Below, piece after piece: positions 41,818 through 51,163 of a stretch of 64,000 bases of DNA. The translations under genes were made by a program, and so were the position numbers. The notes below the pieces were generated by a model. The model was not told where the DNA came from, ran no database searches, and saw nothing but the letters and a program-made list of their open reading frames with translations. The stretch's first letter is position 1; each line of letters opens with the position of its first letter. The DNA is taken from NCBI RefSeq assembly GCF_031177825.1, contig NZ_JAPSKE010000001.1:248001-312000 (forward strand), given 5' to 3'. This stretch comes from Paenibacillus sp. (lineage in GTDB: Bacteria; Bacillota; Bacilli; Paenibacillales; YIM-B00363).

Positions 41818-42747
41818 TCAGGCGTGAGGAAGCGTCAATCGCAGCTTTCGGAGGATGGAGCCGAACGCGTCCGGCGGCGGCGCTCGGAACGTCCGGCCGT
41901 CGGGCAGCGTAATCCTCCAGGCGTGGAGCAACTGGTGATTAACCCCCTCGTACGGCCGACCGCCGTATTTCACGTCGCCGAGGAGCGAATGTCCGATGCT
42001 TTGGAAGTGGGAGCGAATTTGGTGCGTGCGTCCGCTCTCGAGGTCGACCTCGACCAATGTATAACCGGACGTCGAATGCAGCGCTTCGTACCGGGTCATC
42101 GATTCCTTCGCGTCTTCCGCGGTCGAAACGCGCGTCCGGTTCGACCTCTCGTCCCGTTCGAGCGAAGAGGAAATTTCGCCCTTGCCCTCGAGGCGTCCCT
42201 GCACGATCGTCACGTAATATTTGCCGATCTCGCGCCGCTGCACCCATTGATTGAGCTTATGCAGCATGCCCGCCGTCTTGCCGATCAACACGAGTCCGCT
42301 CGTATTGCGGTCGAGCCGATTCGCGGAGGCCGGCAAGAACAGCCGGCTGTCGAGCGCGTCCTTCCGGTACAAGTACGCATGGACTCTCGCGATCAAGGTA
42401 TCCTTCTGCTCCGTTCGGTCGGGATGCGTCAACAGCCCCGCCGGCTTATTGACCACCAACAGCTCGTCGTCTTCGTAGACGACATCGATGTTCGCGGGAA
42501 TGCCGACGAATTTCGGCTTCTTCTCCGCCCCGACCGAGCGCTGGAACGTCTCTTCGTCCACGAAGATCGTCAGCTCGTCGCCGGACGCCATCTCGTAGTT
42601 TTGCTTCTTGCGCTTTCCGTTCACGCGCACTTTGCCTTGATCGATCATCTTGTAAATTTGGCCGAGCGGATAGTTGGGCATCAACGTGCACAAGTACCGG
42701 TGCAGCTTCTTGCCGCTTTCCGACGGGGTGACGGTTCGTGTGATCAT
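41818..42747 (-). CDS. RluA family pseudouridine synthase
   Basis: A 309-residue enzyme with an N-terminal S4 RNA-binding domain (~12-75) and a catalytic domain. The catalytic Asp lies in ANRLDRNTSGLVLIG near 139, where the usual His is Asn (NRLD rather than HRLD). YYVTIVQGRL and SGRTHQIRSHFQSIGHSLLGD are the other conserved motifs. It modifies uridines in rRNA or tRNA. It follows the Gfo/Idh gene by 12 nt. Confidence 0.92.
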   Translation of the reverse strand: MITRTVTPSESGKKLHRYLCTLMPNYPLGQIYKMIDQGKVRVNGKRKKQNYEMASGDELTIFVDEETFQRSVGAEKKPKFVGIPANIDVVYEDDELLVVNKPAGLLTHPDRTEQKDTLIARVHAYLYRKDALDSRLFLPASANRLDRNTSGLVLIGKTAGMLHKLNQWVQRREIGKYYVTIVQGRLEGKGEISSSLERDERSNRTRVSTAEDAKESMTRYEALHSTSGYTLVEVDLESGRTHQIRSHFQSIGHSLLGDVKYGGRPYEGVNHQLLHAWRITLPDGRTFRAPPPDAFGSILRKLRLTLPHA

Positions 42748-42759
42748 TCGCGGTCCGCC

Positions 42760-43833
42760 TTATAACGACCAGTCGAGCGTAATTTCCTTGCCCGAACGGG
42801 AAGATCGATAGATCGCGTCTAGAATCAGGTTGTTCGTATAGCCCGTCATAACCGAGGTGATCGGCTCCTTGCCGTCCCGAACGCAAGCTAGGAAGTGATC
42901 CGACATCCGCTTCCGAGCGCCCTCGTCCTGCTCCGGACGCGCGAGTTCGACCTCCATGGGGGCATCGAATCGTTCCGTCAAAAACTTGCCTCGGTTTCCG
43001 TACAGCGCGGCGCCGCCGTCCGTTCCCATCAAGTGCACGAACGGCGTACTGTTGGTGTCCATATGCACCGCCCAGCTCACCTCGAGCGTCAACGTCCGTC
43101 CGTCTTCCATCCGGATGAACGCCGTCGCGAGATCTTCGACGTCGTAGTAACCGTCCCAATTCGGCTTGCCCCACGTGCCGATCCCCTTTTTCCGGGGGCC
43201 GAACTCCGCGTACGTCGCGCCGGAGACGGCGACAGGCTTCGGACTCCCCATCAAGTGCAGCGATAAGTCCAGCATATGTACGCCGATATCGATCAGCGGA
43301 CCGCCGCCCGATTCGCTCATGCGGGTAAACCACGTGCCCCAGCCCGGAATGCCCTTCCGGCGATACCATCCGGCCTTAGCCGTATAGATCGTGCCCAGCT
43401 CGCCGCGGTCGACCTGCTCCTTCACTTTCGTCGCGAGCCATTCCCACCGCATCTGATGCGCGATCATGACGATTTTGCCCGTCTCTCGCTGCTTGCGCAC
43501 GATCGCCTTCGCGCTCTCGAGATCGATGCCCATCGGCTTCTCGAGCAGCACATGCTTGCCCTTCTCGAGCGCCAGCGTCGCGACCGGCGCGTGGAATTGG
43601 TTCGGCACGCCGACGACGACGGCGTCGACGTCGCTCTCGAGCAGCGCCTCCGCGCTATCGTATACGTTCGGAATCCCGTTGTCCTTCGACCGCTGCTTCG
43701 CAAGCGGAAGGTACGCGTCGGTCACCGCGACGACCTCGCATTGGTCCTTCATCGCCGCGAACTGCTTGATATGCTCATTGCCGATATTCCCGGCGCCGAT
43801 CACGCCGATCTTCACGATCTTATCGTTGCTCAT
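42760..43833 (-). CDS. Gfo/Idh/MocA family oxidoreductase
   Basis: A 357-residue NAD(P)-dependent dehydrogenase. The Rossmann loop is IGVIGAGNIGNEHIKQF (6-22), the EKPMGIDLESAK motif (~98) has the conserved catalytic-region Lys, and GGGPLIDIGVHMLDLSLHL (~170) is the DxxxH motif. It probably oxidises or reduces a sugar or inositol-like substrate. It is the downstream member of a set with an aldo/keto reductase and a second Gfo/Idh protein. Confidence 0.92.
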   Translation of the reverse strand: MSNDKIVKIGVIGAGNIGNEHIKQFAAMKDQCEVVAVTDAYLPLAKQRSKDNGIPNVYDSAEALLESDVDAVVVGVPNQFHAPVATLALEKGKHVLLEKPMGIDLESAKAIVRKQRETGKIVMIAHQMRWEWLATKVKEQVDRGELGTIYTAKAGWYRRKGIPGWGTWFTRMSESGGGPLIDIGVHMLDLSLHLMGSPKPVAVSGATYAEFGPRKKGIGTWGKPNWDGYYDVEDLATAFIRMEDGRTLTLEVSWAVHMDTNSTPFVHLMGTDGGAALYGNRGKFLTERFDAPMEVELARPEQDEGARKRMSDHFLACVRDGKEPITSVMTGYTNNLILDAIYRSSRSGKEITLDWSL

Positions 43834-43917
43834 GTTCGAGTTCTACCATCCTTCGCTTCGATTACTCCCATTATAATCTTCGCGGCGAAGGAATGGTAGC
43901 TTGCCCGCCTCGCCGGC

Positions 43918-44859
43918 TCAGCCCTCGAGACGGCGAATTTCTTCTTCGGTCAGCGTCAGGAAGCTCGCGTCTCTGCACGAATGCAGCTCGTCGAGATTGG
44001 CCGGTCCGATCAACGCGCAGGTCGGGAACGGCTGGTTCAACACGTACGCGAGCGCGATTTGGATCGTCGTGACGCCCTTCTCGGCGGCCAACTCGCTCGC
44101 GCGGCGTTGGCGCGCCCAGTTATCGTCGCTATAGAACACGCGGACGAGATCGGCGTTCTCCCGGTTGTCCGGCGTGAATCGCCCGGAGAAGAAGCCGCGA
44201 GCTTGCGACGACCAGGACAGCAGCGGCAGCTGCGTATCGCGATGCCAAGCCCACGTCTCGTCGTCGACCGAAACGCAGCCTTTCCAGAACGGCTCGTTCG
44301 CGCGAGCGAGGCTGAAGTTCGGGCTGCTGAAGCTGAAGCCGACGAGACCGTGGGCGGCGGCGTAATCGTTGGCTTCCTGCAGCCGCTGATACGACCAGTT
44401 CGAAGCGCCGATCGCCTTCGCGCGCCCCGCCTCGATGTGCGCGTTCAGCGCTTCGAGAATCGGCCCGACCTCGACGTCCGGATCGTCGCGGTGCAGCGCA
44501 TACAAGTCGACGAAATCAAGCTGCAGCGCCTCGAGGCTTCGCTCCATGTCGTCGTCGATCGCGGCTTTATTCACGCGAGGACCGTCGGCGTCATGATGGG
44601 CGCCCTTGGTCCAGACGTTGACTCGGTCGCGGTTGCCGCGTTCGCGAATCCACTGTCCCAGCGCGGCCTCGCTCTTGCCGCCTCCGTAGATGCGGCCGGT
44701 ATCGAACGTGTTGCCGCCGATCGCGACGAATTCGTCCATGATCGGGGCGATGCGCTCCATGATTTCGGGCGCGTAGTAGTCTGTGCCGAGGATGAGGCGG
44801 GATACGCCGCGGCTGACGCCCGGCAGGTCGATCGTATCGATCGTGCGTTGTTGTACCAT
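43918..44859 (-). CDS. Aldo/keto reductase
   Basis: A 313-residue (beta/alpha)8 NADPH-dependent reductase. The catalytic tetrad fits Asp in NTFDTGRIYGGG (~54, Tyr nearby), Lys in VWTKGAHHD (~83) and His in LYALHRDDP (~122), with SNWSYQRLQEA as the cofactor strand. It lies 13 nt after a Gfo/Idh gene on the same strand, suggesting a shared carbohydrate pathway. Confidence 0.9.
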   Translation of the reverse strand: MVQQRTIDTIDLPGVSRGVSRLILGTDYYAPEIMERIAPIMDEFVAIGGNTFDTGRIYGGGKSEAALGQWIRERGNRDRVNVWTKGAHHDADGPRVNKAAIDDDMERSLEALQLDFVDLYALHRDDPDVEVGPILEALNAHIEAGRAKAIGASNWSYQRLQEANDYAAAHGLVGFSFSSPNFSLARANEPFWKGCVSVDDETWAWHRDTQLPLLSWSSQARGFFSGRFTPDNRENADLVRVFYSDDNWARQRRASELAAEKGVTTIQIALAYVLNQPFPTCALIGPANLDELHSCRDASFLTLTEEEIRRLEG

Positions 44860-44872
44860 GGGAAGGTCCTCC

Positions 44873-45862
44873 TTATAACGTCACGCGAGCTTTCTCGCGA
44901 GCGGATTTCAGGCAAGCGTCGACGACGCGCATGTTCAGGACGGCGTCTTGCGGCGCGAACGGGAGCGGAGCTTCGCCGTTCACCGCTCTCGCGAAGGCGT
45001 CCGCCTGCAGCGTATACGTATTGAGCGTCGGCATCTCCAACTCGGTGCTCTGGCCTTTGGCATGAAGAATGATATTTTGCGGGCCGATATACGCGGACGG
45101 CACCTCGATGCGACCGGTCGTGCCGAGAATTTCCAGCGTGTTGCGGAATTCCGCCCACATGCCGCAATCGAACGTCAGCGAGACGTCGTTCGGAAACTCG
45201 ACGAGCCCCGAAGCCATCATATCGACGTCGCCGTGCTCCGGCGAGAACAGCGCGCGGCAGGTCGCCGCTTCCGGCTCCAACCCGGTGACGAGACGCGCGG
45301 CCGAAATCGGATAGACGCCGATATCGTACACCGAACCGCCGCCCCACTCTTTCACGAAGCGCACGTTGCTCTTGTTCGCGGCGCCGTTGAACGTGAACGT
45401 GCCGTGGATGCCGCGCAGCTCCCCGATGTCGCCGGCGGCGATCATCTCCCGAATTTTCTCGTACCGAGGATGCAGTCTATACATGAACGCTTCGGCCAAC
45501 ACGACGCCGGCCCGTTCGCAAGCTTCCGCCATCCGCTCGGCTTCGGCGGCGGTGAGCGCGATCGGCTTCTCGCACAGGACGTGCTTGCCGGCTTCCGCCG
45601 CCTTCAACGTCCATTCCATGTGCAGATGGTTCGGCAGCGGAATATAGACGGCGTCGATTTCGTCGTCCGCGAGCAGCGCCTCGTACGAAGAATACGCTTT
45701 CGGAATCTCGAGCCGCTCGGCCGTTTCCTTCGCCTTCGCTTCCGTCCGGCTCGCGATGGCCGCGACGACGCCCGACTCCGAACCCTTGATGCCGGGGATG
45801 ACCGCGCGTTCCCCGATGCTCGAGCAGCCTAAGATGCCCCATTTGATTTGACGACTTGCCAT
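44873..45862 (-). CDS. Gfo/Idh/MocA family oxidoreductase
   Basis: A 329-residue enzyme with start at ATG 45862 (MASRQIKWGILG), preceded by GGAG; an upstream in-frame ATG at 45877 is less likely. Motifs: GILGCSSIGERAVIPGI, CEKPIALTAAEAERMAE (~91) and GGGSVYDIGVYPISAARL (~163). First gene of the Gfo/Idh - aldo/keto reductase unit. Confidence 0.92.
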   Translation of the reverse strand: MASRQIKWGILGCSSIGERAVIPGIKGSESGVVAAIASRTEAKAKETAERLEIPKAYSSYEALLADDEIDAVYIPLPNHLHMEWTLKAAEAGKHVLCEKPIALTAAEAERMAEACERAGVVLAEAFMYRLHPRYEKIREMIAAGDIGELRGIHGTFTFNGAANKSNVRFVKEWGGGSVYDIGVYPISAARLVTGLEPEAATCRALFSPEHGDVDMMASGLVEFPNDVSLTFDCGMWAEFRNTLEILGTTGRIEVPSAYIGPQNIILHAKGQSTELEMPTLNTYTLQADAFARAVNGEAPLPFAPQDAVLNMRVVDACLKSAREKARVTL

Positions 45863-46015
45863 GACGACACGCTCCAATCCTTGAAATTCTTTGCGACGAT
45901 ATTCATATTATAAAAAACGTAATTCAATCGCGATATAAAACATTATTGAGAAACGATAGCACAATATTCATATCACTATACGAAACAAGAACGAAGGCGC
46001 AACTCATTCCGACGC

Positions 46016-46044
46016 TTGTCCCCCGGACGCGGATGCGGTATGAT
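46016..46044 (+). promoter_or_regulatory. Promoter of the YneQ-like gene
   Basis: TTGTCC (46016-46021) and TATGAT (46039-46044) with 17-nt spacing. The leader contains A8 and a CCGGT/ACCGG hairpin (46064-46078) before the AAGGAGGTTGGAGG ribosome binding site. On the minus strand the hairpin plus T8 would read as a terminator. Confidence 0.55.
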
Positions 46045-46114
46045 CAAGCCAAAAAAAACGCCCCGGTCCCATACCGGAGCGACGCGCAAGCATTCGAACA
46101 AGGAGGTTGGAGGA

Positions 46115-46441
46115 ATGGCGTTCGGCGTTTCAAGAGAACAACTCGCGGCCTGGAAGAAAGACGTCGCCGAAGGCCGCATCGCCTTCTTGACCCATTATTG
46201 GCTTCACCCGAAGGTTCCCGGCGTCACGTCCGTAACGAAGGTCGGCTGCTCGGATCTCGAGAAGCTCCGCCGATGGGCCGTCTCGCACGGTCTGCCCCCG
46301 CAATACATTCATCATCGCGACAGCTATCCGCACTACGACATCTTCGGGGAGATGCAAGCCGTCATCCTCGAGAGAGAAGGCCAATGGGAGCAGCTAAAGA
46401 AGTTCGCGCCGAAACCGGAGAACCGCCCGCCCGACCGCTGA
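46115..46441 (+). CDS. YneQ-like conserved protein
   Basis: A 108-residue protein beginning MAFGVSREQLAAWKKDV, with IAFLTHYWLHPKVPG (~22), TKVGCSDLEKLRRWA (~42) and YPHYDIFGEMQAVIL (~70). The segments resemble B. subtilis YneQ (about 99 aa), a protein of unknown function conserved in Bacillales. ATG 46115 is preceded by a very strong AAGGAGGTTGGAGG. Convergent with the next gene. Confidence 0.8.
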   Translation: MAFGVSREQLAAWKKDVAEGRIAFLTHYWLHPKVPGVTSVTKVGCSDLEKLRRWAVSHGLPPQYIHHRDSYPHYDIFGEMQAVILEREGQWEQLKKFAPKPENRPPDR

Positions 46442-46447
46442 CCGTCG

Positions 46448-47128
46448 TTACTCCTCGCCGCTCGGCGCGCCGTCCCGCTCGGACGCCAACGCCTCGAGTA
46501 CCCATGCCGCCGCCGCTTCCGTAGACGCCGTTAAATTCGAACGGCCGTCCGCGCTCAGGAACGGCGCATGCGATCGGAAGTAGTCGCGATGACCCCCGAT
46601 AAGCTTAAGCCCCATCGCCCGCGCCGGCGTCCTCGTCGCCCAGGCGCCGATGCGCGCGATCGGATCCGCCGGCATCCCGCGCGCGTCGGCGGCGTAGAAG
46701 AACGCCGTCTTCGAACGGATGCCGCGCGGCAGCGGCGTCTTCGGCGAACCGATCATCGCGACGGCGCCGATCCGGTAGCCGCGCTTCGACAGCTCGTCCG
46801 CCGCGTGCGCCGCCGCGACGCCGCCCCCGCTGTGGCCGACCAGCGCGACGGCGCCGCAGCTCGAGGGCGCTCCGCACAGACGGGCGGCTTCCGCCGCCGC
46901 CCGTTTGCCGCCGACGACCGGCGCGCAGGCGTCCGCCGCGACTTCCGCGGCCTGCCGCAGCTTCGACCTCGTCCAATCCCCGTAAGGCATCAGCGAGAAC
47001 GACGTCACGTCCCATCCCGCGCGCTCGCATCGCCTCGCCGTCTCCGCGAGGAACTCGTCCATGAAATTCGGCGCCGTGAACACCCCGGCCAACGCGAACA
47101 ACGTCAGCTTACGGCAGCGTACGGTCAT
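46448..47128 (-). CDS. Alpha/beta hydrolase
   Basis: A 226-residue protein with the nucleophile elbow VALVGHSGGGVAAAHAA (Ser ~100), preceded by LFALAGVFTAPNFMDEF. C-terminal GGHRDYFRSH supplies a candidate catalytic His. Such small hydrolases are esterases or thioesterases; the substrate is unknown. It begins 20 nt inside the M48 protease gene, indicating coupling. Confidence 0.82.
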   Translation of the reverse strand: MTVRCRKLTLFALAGVFTAPNFMDEFLAETARRCERAGWDVTSFSLMPYGDWTRSKLRQAAEVAADACAPVVGGKRAAAEAARLCGAPSSCGAVALVGHSGGGVAAAHAADELSKRGYRIGAVAMIGSPKTPLPRGIRSKTAFFYAADARGMPADPIARIGAWATRTPARAMGLKLIGGHRDYFRSHAPFLSADGRSNLTASTEAAAAWVLEALASERDGAPSGEE

Positions 47129-48425
47129 AGCCGAGCGCCTCCGTAATACGGTCCCCGAGCGACGGATGCGTGTAGCGGAACCAGTAGGTCAACGCCGGCG
47201 GGTGCAGCGTCCCCCGCGAGGAGGCCGCTAGCTTCTGGTACATCGTCACGGCGGCGTCCGCGTCGCCGGTAAGCGCGTACGCGTATCGGTCGGCTTCGAG
47301 CTCGGCGTTCCGGGACACCGCGCTCGCGAGCGGCGTCGTAACGAACGTCAGTACGGAGACGACGAGAAGCATGAGCGGAAGGCCCGGCCAATCCGCGGGG
47401 TGACGAATGAACAGGAACGATCTCCAGCGCTTGAGCGCGAAGCGGTACGTCTTGTTCCCGATCCACAGCAGGAAGAACATGGACGCGACGCCGCCGACCG
47501 CGCTCCATTGCAGATGCTTCTTCACGTAATGGCCGACCTCGTGCGCCGTCAGAACGACGATCTCCTCCGCCGTAAGCTTGTGAAGCGCCGTGTCCCAGAT
47601 CACGATGCGAAGCGACGGGCCGATGCCGTCGACATATGCGTTAATCGCGTTCGTCTTCTCCGAATAGTTCGCCTCGTATACCCGCTCCGCAGGCACCCCC
47701 GCCTTGGCCGTCATCTCGAGCACCGCATGCTCCAACGCCGGATCGGAGAGACGCTCGTACTTGTAGAACAGCGGATCGATCGCTACGGGCCGGATGAACA
47801 TCAGAAAGACGAGGAACGGAATCGAGAGCAGCCATAACCGGAACCACCACGTTCCGCCTTTGCGCGCCAGCGCGAAGACGACCGCCCCCACGGCGAGCAT
47901 CAGCGCGTAATCGACGGCGAGCTGCACCCATTGGTCTCTCCACCAGCCGCCGAACGACAGCGTGGAGACGTCGTAATTCCGCGAAATCGAATACGACAAC
48001 AGACGCAGCGGAAGCCCGAGAACGAACAGCGCCGCGGCGATGCCAGCGATATACGCCGGGAAGCGGAGCCATACGCCGCCGATCAGCTTCTTCAGCCCTT
48101 GCGACAACGTGCGGGCGTACCCGCTCGTCATGAGCCAGAGCAGCATGCCCCACTCCCAAAAGTACCCGACGAAAAACAACAGGTCGCGGAGCATCGAATA
48201 CGACGCGGCCCGCTCCACGTCCGCCTCGCTTAAGAACATCCGCGGGTCGGCGGCCGTGTTCGCCAGCGCTTCGGCCAAAGGCGCGCGGTAGGCGATCCAT
48301 AAATACGCGCCGATCGCCCCGGTCGCAAGCAGGAAGAACAGCATATATTTTCGGAAAGCCCGTACGCCGCGATGCGTCGGGCGGCTCGGCTGTCGGTTCG
48401 GCGTTCGATGTGAGCTTCGATTCAT
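47109..48425 (-). CDS. M48 family membrane metallopeptidase (Ste24-like)
   Basis: A 438-residue integral membrane zinc protease. Several N-terminal helices precede the HExxH motif in VLTAHEVGHYVKKH (~305), and the third ligand Glu is in NAELEADRYAYALTGD (~390). It is the CAAX-prenyl-protease-1 branch (large, many helices) rather than HtpX. It follows the ZIP gene by 26 nt and overlaps the hydrolase gene. Confidence 0.9.
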   Translation of the reverse strand: MNRSSHRTPNRQPSRPTHRGVRAFRKYMLFFLLATGAIGAYLWIAYRAPLAEALANTAADPRMFLSEADVERAASYSMLRDLLFFVGYFWEWGMLLWLMTSGYARTLSQGLKKLIGGVWLRFPAYIAGIAAALFVLGLPLRLLSYSISRNYDVSTLSFGGWWRDQWVQLAVDYALMLAVGAVVFALARKGGTWWFRLWLLSIPFLVFLMFIRPVAIDPLFYKYERLSDPALEHAVLEMTAKAGVPAERVYEANYSEKTNAINAYVDGIGPSLRIVIWDTALHKLTAEEIVVLTAHEVGHYVKKHLQWSAVGGVASMFFLLWIGNKTYRFALKRWRSFLFIRHPADWPGLPLMLLVVSVLTFVTTPLASAVSRNAELEADRYAYALTGDADAAVTMYQKLAASSRGTLHPPALTYWFRYTHPSLGDRITEALGYDRTLP

Positions 48426-48451
48426 TGTTCCGTATCACCGCCTATGCGTAG

Positions 48452-49186
48452 TTACCCGAACCATTCGATGAGCGCGATCATAGTGATAAGTCCGAAAATG
48501 AAGGAAAACGTCGACGAGCTTTCGTTCCCGTCCCCATGGCTCTCGGGGATCAATTCTTTATAAACGACGAACAACATCGCGCCGGCGGCGAACGCCAAGC
48601 CGTACGGCACCAAATTCGAGACGTAAGACGTTAAGAAGAACCCGAGCAGTCCCGTCACGATTTCGACCGTGCCCGTTAGGGTAGCGATCGCGAACGCCTG
48701 CCACTTCTTCACCTTCTGCGTCACAAGGAACAAAGCGACGAGGAACCCCTCCGGAGCGTTCTGCAGCCCGATGGCGAGCGCGATGATCGGACCGAGGCCG
48801 GCGTTCTCGCTCGCGTAGCTGACGCCGACGGACAGGCCTTCCGGCAAGTTATGCAGCGTGATCGCGGTAATGATGAGCATGCTCTTCTGATCGAATTGCA
48901 CGGTCGACGATTTCGAATGCTCAAGGTCGATATGCGGCATATACCGTTCCATGACGCTCAGCACGCACGTGCCGAGCAGAATGCCGATCGTGACGGTCAG
49001 CAAGTTCGAATGGTCGAGCGCGACCGGAATCAGGTTGAACACCGTGGCGGCGACCATGATGCCCGCGGTGAATGCGAGCAGAATGTCTCTCCATCGGTGC
49101 GTCACGACCTTCATCAGCAAGATCGGCAGCGCGCCGAGTCCCGTCGCCAGGGCGGAGACGATGCTTCCAACGAGGACTTCTTGCAT
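48452..49186 (-). CDS. ZIP family metal transporter
   Basis: A 244-residue membrane protein with about eight helices. The metal-site motifs are TLHNLPEGLSVGVSYAS (~112) in one helix and ALAIGLQNAPEGFLVALFLV (~136) in the next. It should move Zn2+ or other divalent cations into the cytoplasm. AGGAGG precedes the ATG. Confidence 0.9.
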   Translation of the reverse strand: MQEVLVGSIVSALATGLGALPILLMKVVTHRWRDILLAFTAGIMVAATVFNLIPVALDHSNLLTVTIGILLGTCVLSVMERYMPHIDLEHSKSSTVQFDQKSMLIITAITLHNLPEGLSVGVSYASENAGLGPIIALAIGLQNAPEGFLVALFLVTQKVKKWQAFAIATLTGTVEIVTGLLGFFLTSYVSNLVPYGLAFAAGAMLFVVYKELIPESHGDGNESSSTFSFIFGLITMIALIEWFG

Positions 49187-49279
49187 GGTGCAGCCTCCTA
49201 GCTGTCATGAATCAGTTGAGTTACGATTTCTACTATAGTACCATTGGGAATCATAGGTTGAAAATAAGGAGGACCCCCC

Positions 49280-49540
49280 TTGAACGTCCACGAGTCGATC
49301 TCGAAACACTCGAAGAAGCAGCATCTGCACCTCGTCGAGTTCGAACGGCTGGATGCGCTCCGCGAGGAGGCTATAGAAGAAGCCGTAACGAAATGCAGGA
49401 ACGGAGAACCGTTCGACGTCGATCGCATCAACGAAGCGACCGCTCGCATTCACGCGCATGCCAAACACGGAATTTCCCCCACTAGGAAATATGTTACGAT
49501 CGAAATGGTGAAACAATTCGTCTTTTCTTCCAAGGCATGA
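49280..49540 (+). CDS. DUF2533 family protein (YpbS-like)
   Basis: An 86-residue helical protein: MNVHESISKHSKKQHLHLVE and EEAVTKCRNGEPFDVDRIN are the conserved parts, and KYVTIEMVKQFV ends it. B. subtilis YpbS belongs to this family, function unknown. AAGGAGG lies upstream with near-ideal spacing. Confidence 0.82.
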   Translation: MNVHESISKHSKKQHLHLVEFERLDALREEAIEEAVTKCRNGEPFDVDRINEATARIHAHAKHGISPTRKYVTIEMVKQFVFSSKA

Positions 49541-49560
49541 ACGATTTTCCGCGAAAATAA

Positions 49561-49599
49561 AAACAGGACGGAACGGCAATCCCGCCGCTCGGTCCTGTT
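49561..49599. terminator. Bidirectional terminator between DUF2533 and flotillin genes
   Basis: AAACAGGA (49561-49568) pairs with TCCTGTTT (49592-49599), with an inner CGG/CCG stem, and T-runs on both strands (plus: TTTTTT; minus: TTTTTATTTT). Confidence 0.85.
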
Positions 49600-49610
49600 T
49601 TTTCGTTCCG

Positions 49611-51152
49611 TTACTTCCCTTCGTTCGACGGCTCCGATGCAGCCGCCGCTTCGATCGCGGCCGCTCCGGAAGCCGAAGCCGCGGGACGAGTCGACTTCTG
49701 CGTAAGCCCCTTGATCAGCCCTTCGACGTCGATGCCGGATACGTTCTTCAGCATCTCCGGCGCGGTAGCCATGAGCGAGGTCACGTAATTGCTCACCCTG
49801 GCCGCACCTTCGCCGTGCCCCGTATCCACGACCGTCAGCTTGTCGATCGCGGAGATCGGCGCCGCCACCTTGCCCGCGAGCTCCGGCAGCATCTTCACGA
49901 TGATGTCGAGCACCGCCGCCTCGCCGAACTTCGCGAACGCCTCGGCAAGCTTCTCCTTCGCTTCCGCTTCCGCAAGACCCCGGAGCCGGATGACCTCGGC
50001 GTCGGCCGTCCCTTTGGCCCGCTCGGCGTCGGCGATCGCAAGTCCTTCGAGCCGCTTCTGTTCCGCAAGCGCCTTCGCCTCGGCTTCGATCCGGAACTGC
50101 TGCGCCTCCGCCTCGCGGATCGCCCGCGACTTCGCCGCTTCCGCCGCCTGCTCGACCGAGTACCGGTCCGCGTCGGCTTTCTTCTTCACCTCGGCGTCGT
50201 ATTGCTTCTCGCGGCGGGAAATTTCCTTCTCCTCGATGTCGATCTCCCGTTCCTTGCGCACGATCTCGATTCGCATCTGTTCTTCGACCGCGAGCTGCTT
50301 CGACTTCGCCTCTTGAATATGGTACGCCTGATCCGCTTCCGCCTTCGCCACGTCCTGCTCGCGCCGGAACGCCGCGACCTTCAATTCCTTCTCCTTGTTC
50401 GCCTCCGCGACGTTCGTATCGCGAAGCAGCTCGGCTTTCTGCCCTTCCTCGTCGGCGCGCGCCTTCTGGATCCGGGAGTCCCGGATCGCTTCCGCTTCCG
50501 CGATTTCCGCGTCGCGCTTGACCGCCGCGATACGCGGCTTCCCGAGCGCATCCAAGTATCCGTGCTTGTCGCGGACGTCCTTGATCGTGAACGAGACGAT
50601 CTGCAAGCCCATCTTCTTCAAGTCTCTCGCCGCTACGCCTTGCACTTCCTGCGCGAACTTATCGCGGTTCCGGTACACTTCCTCGACCGTCATCATCCCG
50701 AGGATGGCCCGCAGGTGACCCTCGAGCACCTCTTGCGCTTCGCCCTTCAGCGCCTCCGTCGGCTTGCCCATGAACTGTTCCGCCGCAGTGGCGACGTCCT
50801 CGGTCGAGCCGCCGATCTTGATGATCGCGACGCCGTCCGCCATGACCGGCACGCCCTGTTCCGTATACACCTCGGGCGTCGAGACGTCCAGCTTGTGAGA
50901 CAAGAGCGATAAAAATTCCGCCTTCTGGAAGATCGGCCAGATGAATGCGCCGCCGCCGCGAACGATCTTGATCTTCCGGCCCGAATCGTCGACGAGCACG
51001 TTCTTCGAGCCGAGCAGCGAACCCGTCACGACCATCGCTTCGTCGGGACTGACCGTCTTATACCGCGCCCAGAACGCAAGACCGAGAAACACGATCACGC
51101 CGATGACGACGACCGGCACGAACAACCAAGACTCCGTCGTTAAGAAATTCAT
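49611..51152 (-). CDS. floT: Flotillin FloT (YuaG)
   Basis: A 513-residue flotillin. N-terminal hydrophobic anchor (WLFVPVVVIGVIVFLGLAFWA), SPFH/PHB domain (~30-200, including GGGAFIWPIFQKAEFLSLL), then a long Ala/Glu/Lys-rich coiled coil (~230-430) with EA repeats, and an Ala-rich tail. It scaffolds functional membrane microdomains. The open frame extends far upstream, but ATG 51152 with TAGGAGGAG upstream and the YuaF gene ending 11 nt before it fix the start. Confidence 0.95.
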   Translation of the reverse strand: MNFLTTESWLFVPVVVIGVIVFLGLAFWARYKTVSPDEAMVVTGSLLGSKNVLVDDSGRKIKIVRGGGAFIWPIFQKAEFLSLLSHKLDVSTPEVYTEQGVPVMADGVAIIKIGGSTEDVATAAEQFMGKPTEALKGEAQEVLEGHLRAILGMMTVEEVYRNRDKFAQEVQGVAARDLKKMGLQIVSFTIKDVRDKHGYLDALGKPRIAAVKRDAEIAEAEAIRDSRIQKARADEEGQKAELLRDTNVAEANKEKELKVAAFRREQDVAKAEADQAYHIQEAKSKQLAVEEQMRIEIVRKEREIDIEEKEISRREKQYDAEVKKKADADRYSVEQAAEAAKSRAIREAEAQQFRIEAEAKALAEQKRLEGLAIADAERAKGTADAEVIRLRGLAEAEAKEKLAEAFAKFGEAAVLDIIVKMLPELAGKVAAPISAIDKLTVVDTGHGEGAARVSNYVTSLMATAPEMLKNVSGIDVEGLIKGLTQKSTRPAASASGAAAIEAAAASEPSNEGK

Positions 51153-51163
51153 TCCTTCTCCTC

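Noticed and set aside
45863-46114. A gene in the 250-bp AT-rich gap before yneQ
   Set aside because: No frame with start codon, ribosome binding site and coding composition; it appears to hold only promoters and a leader hairpin.
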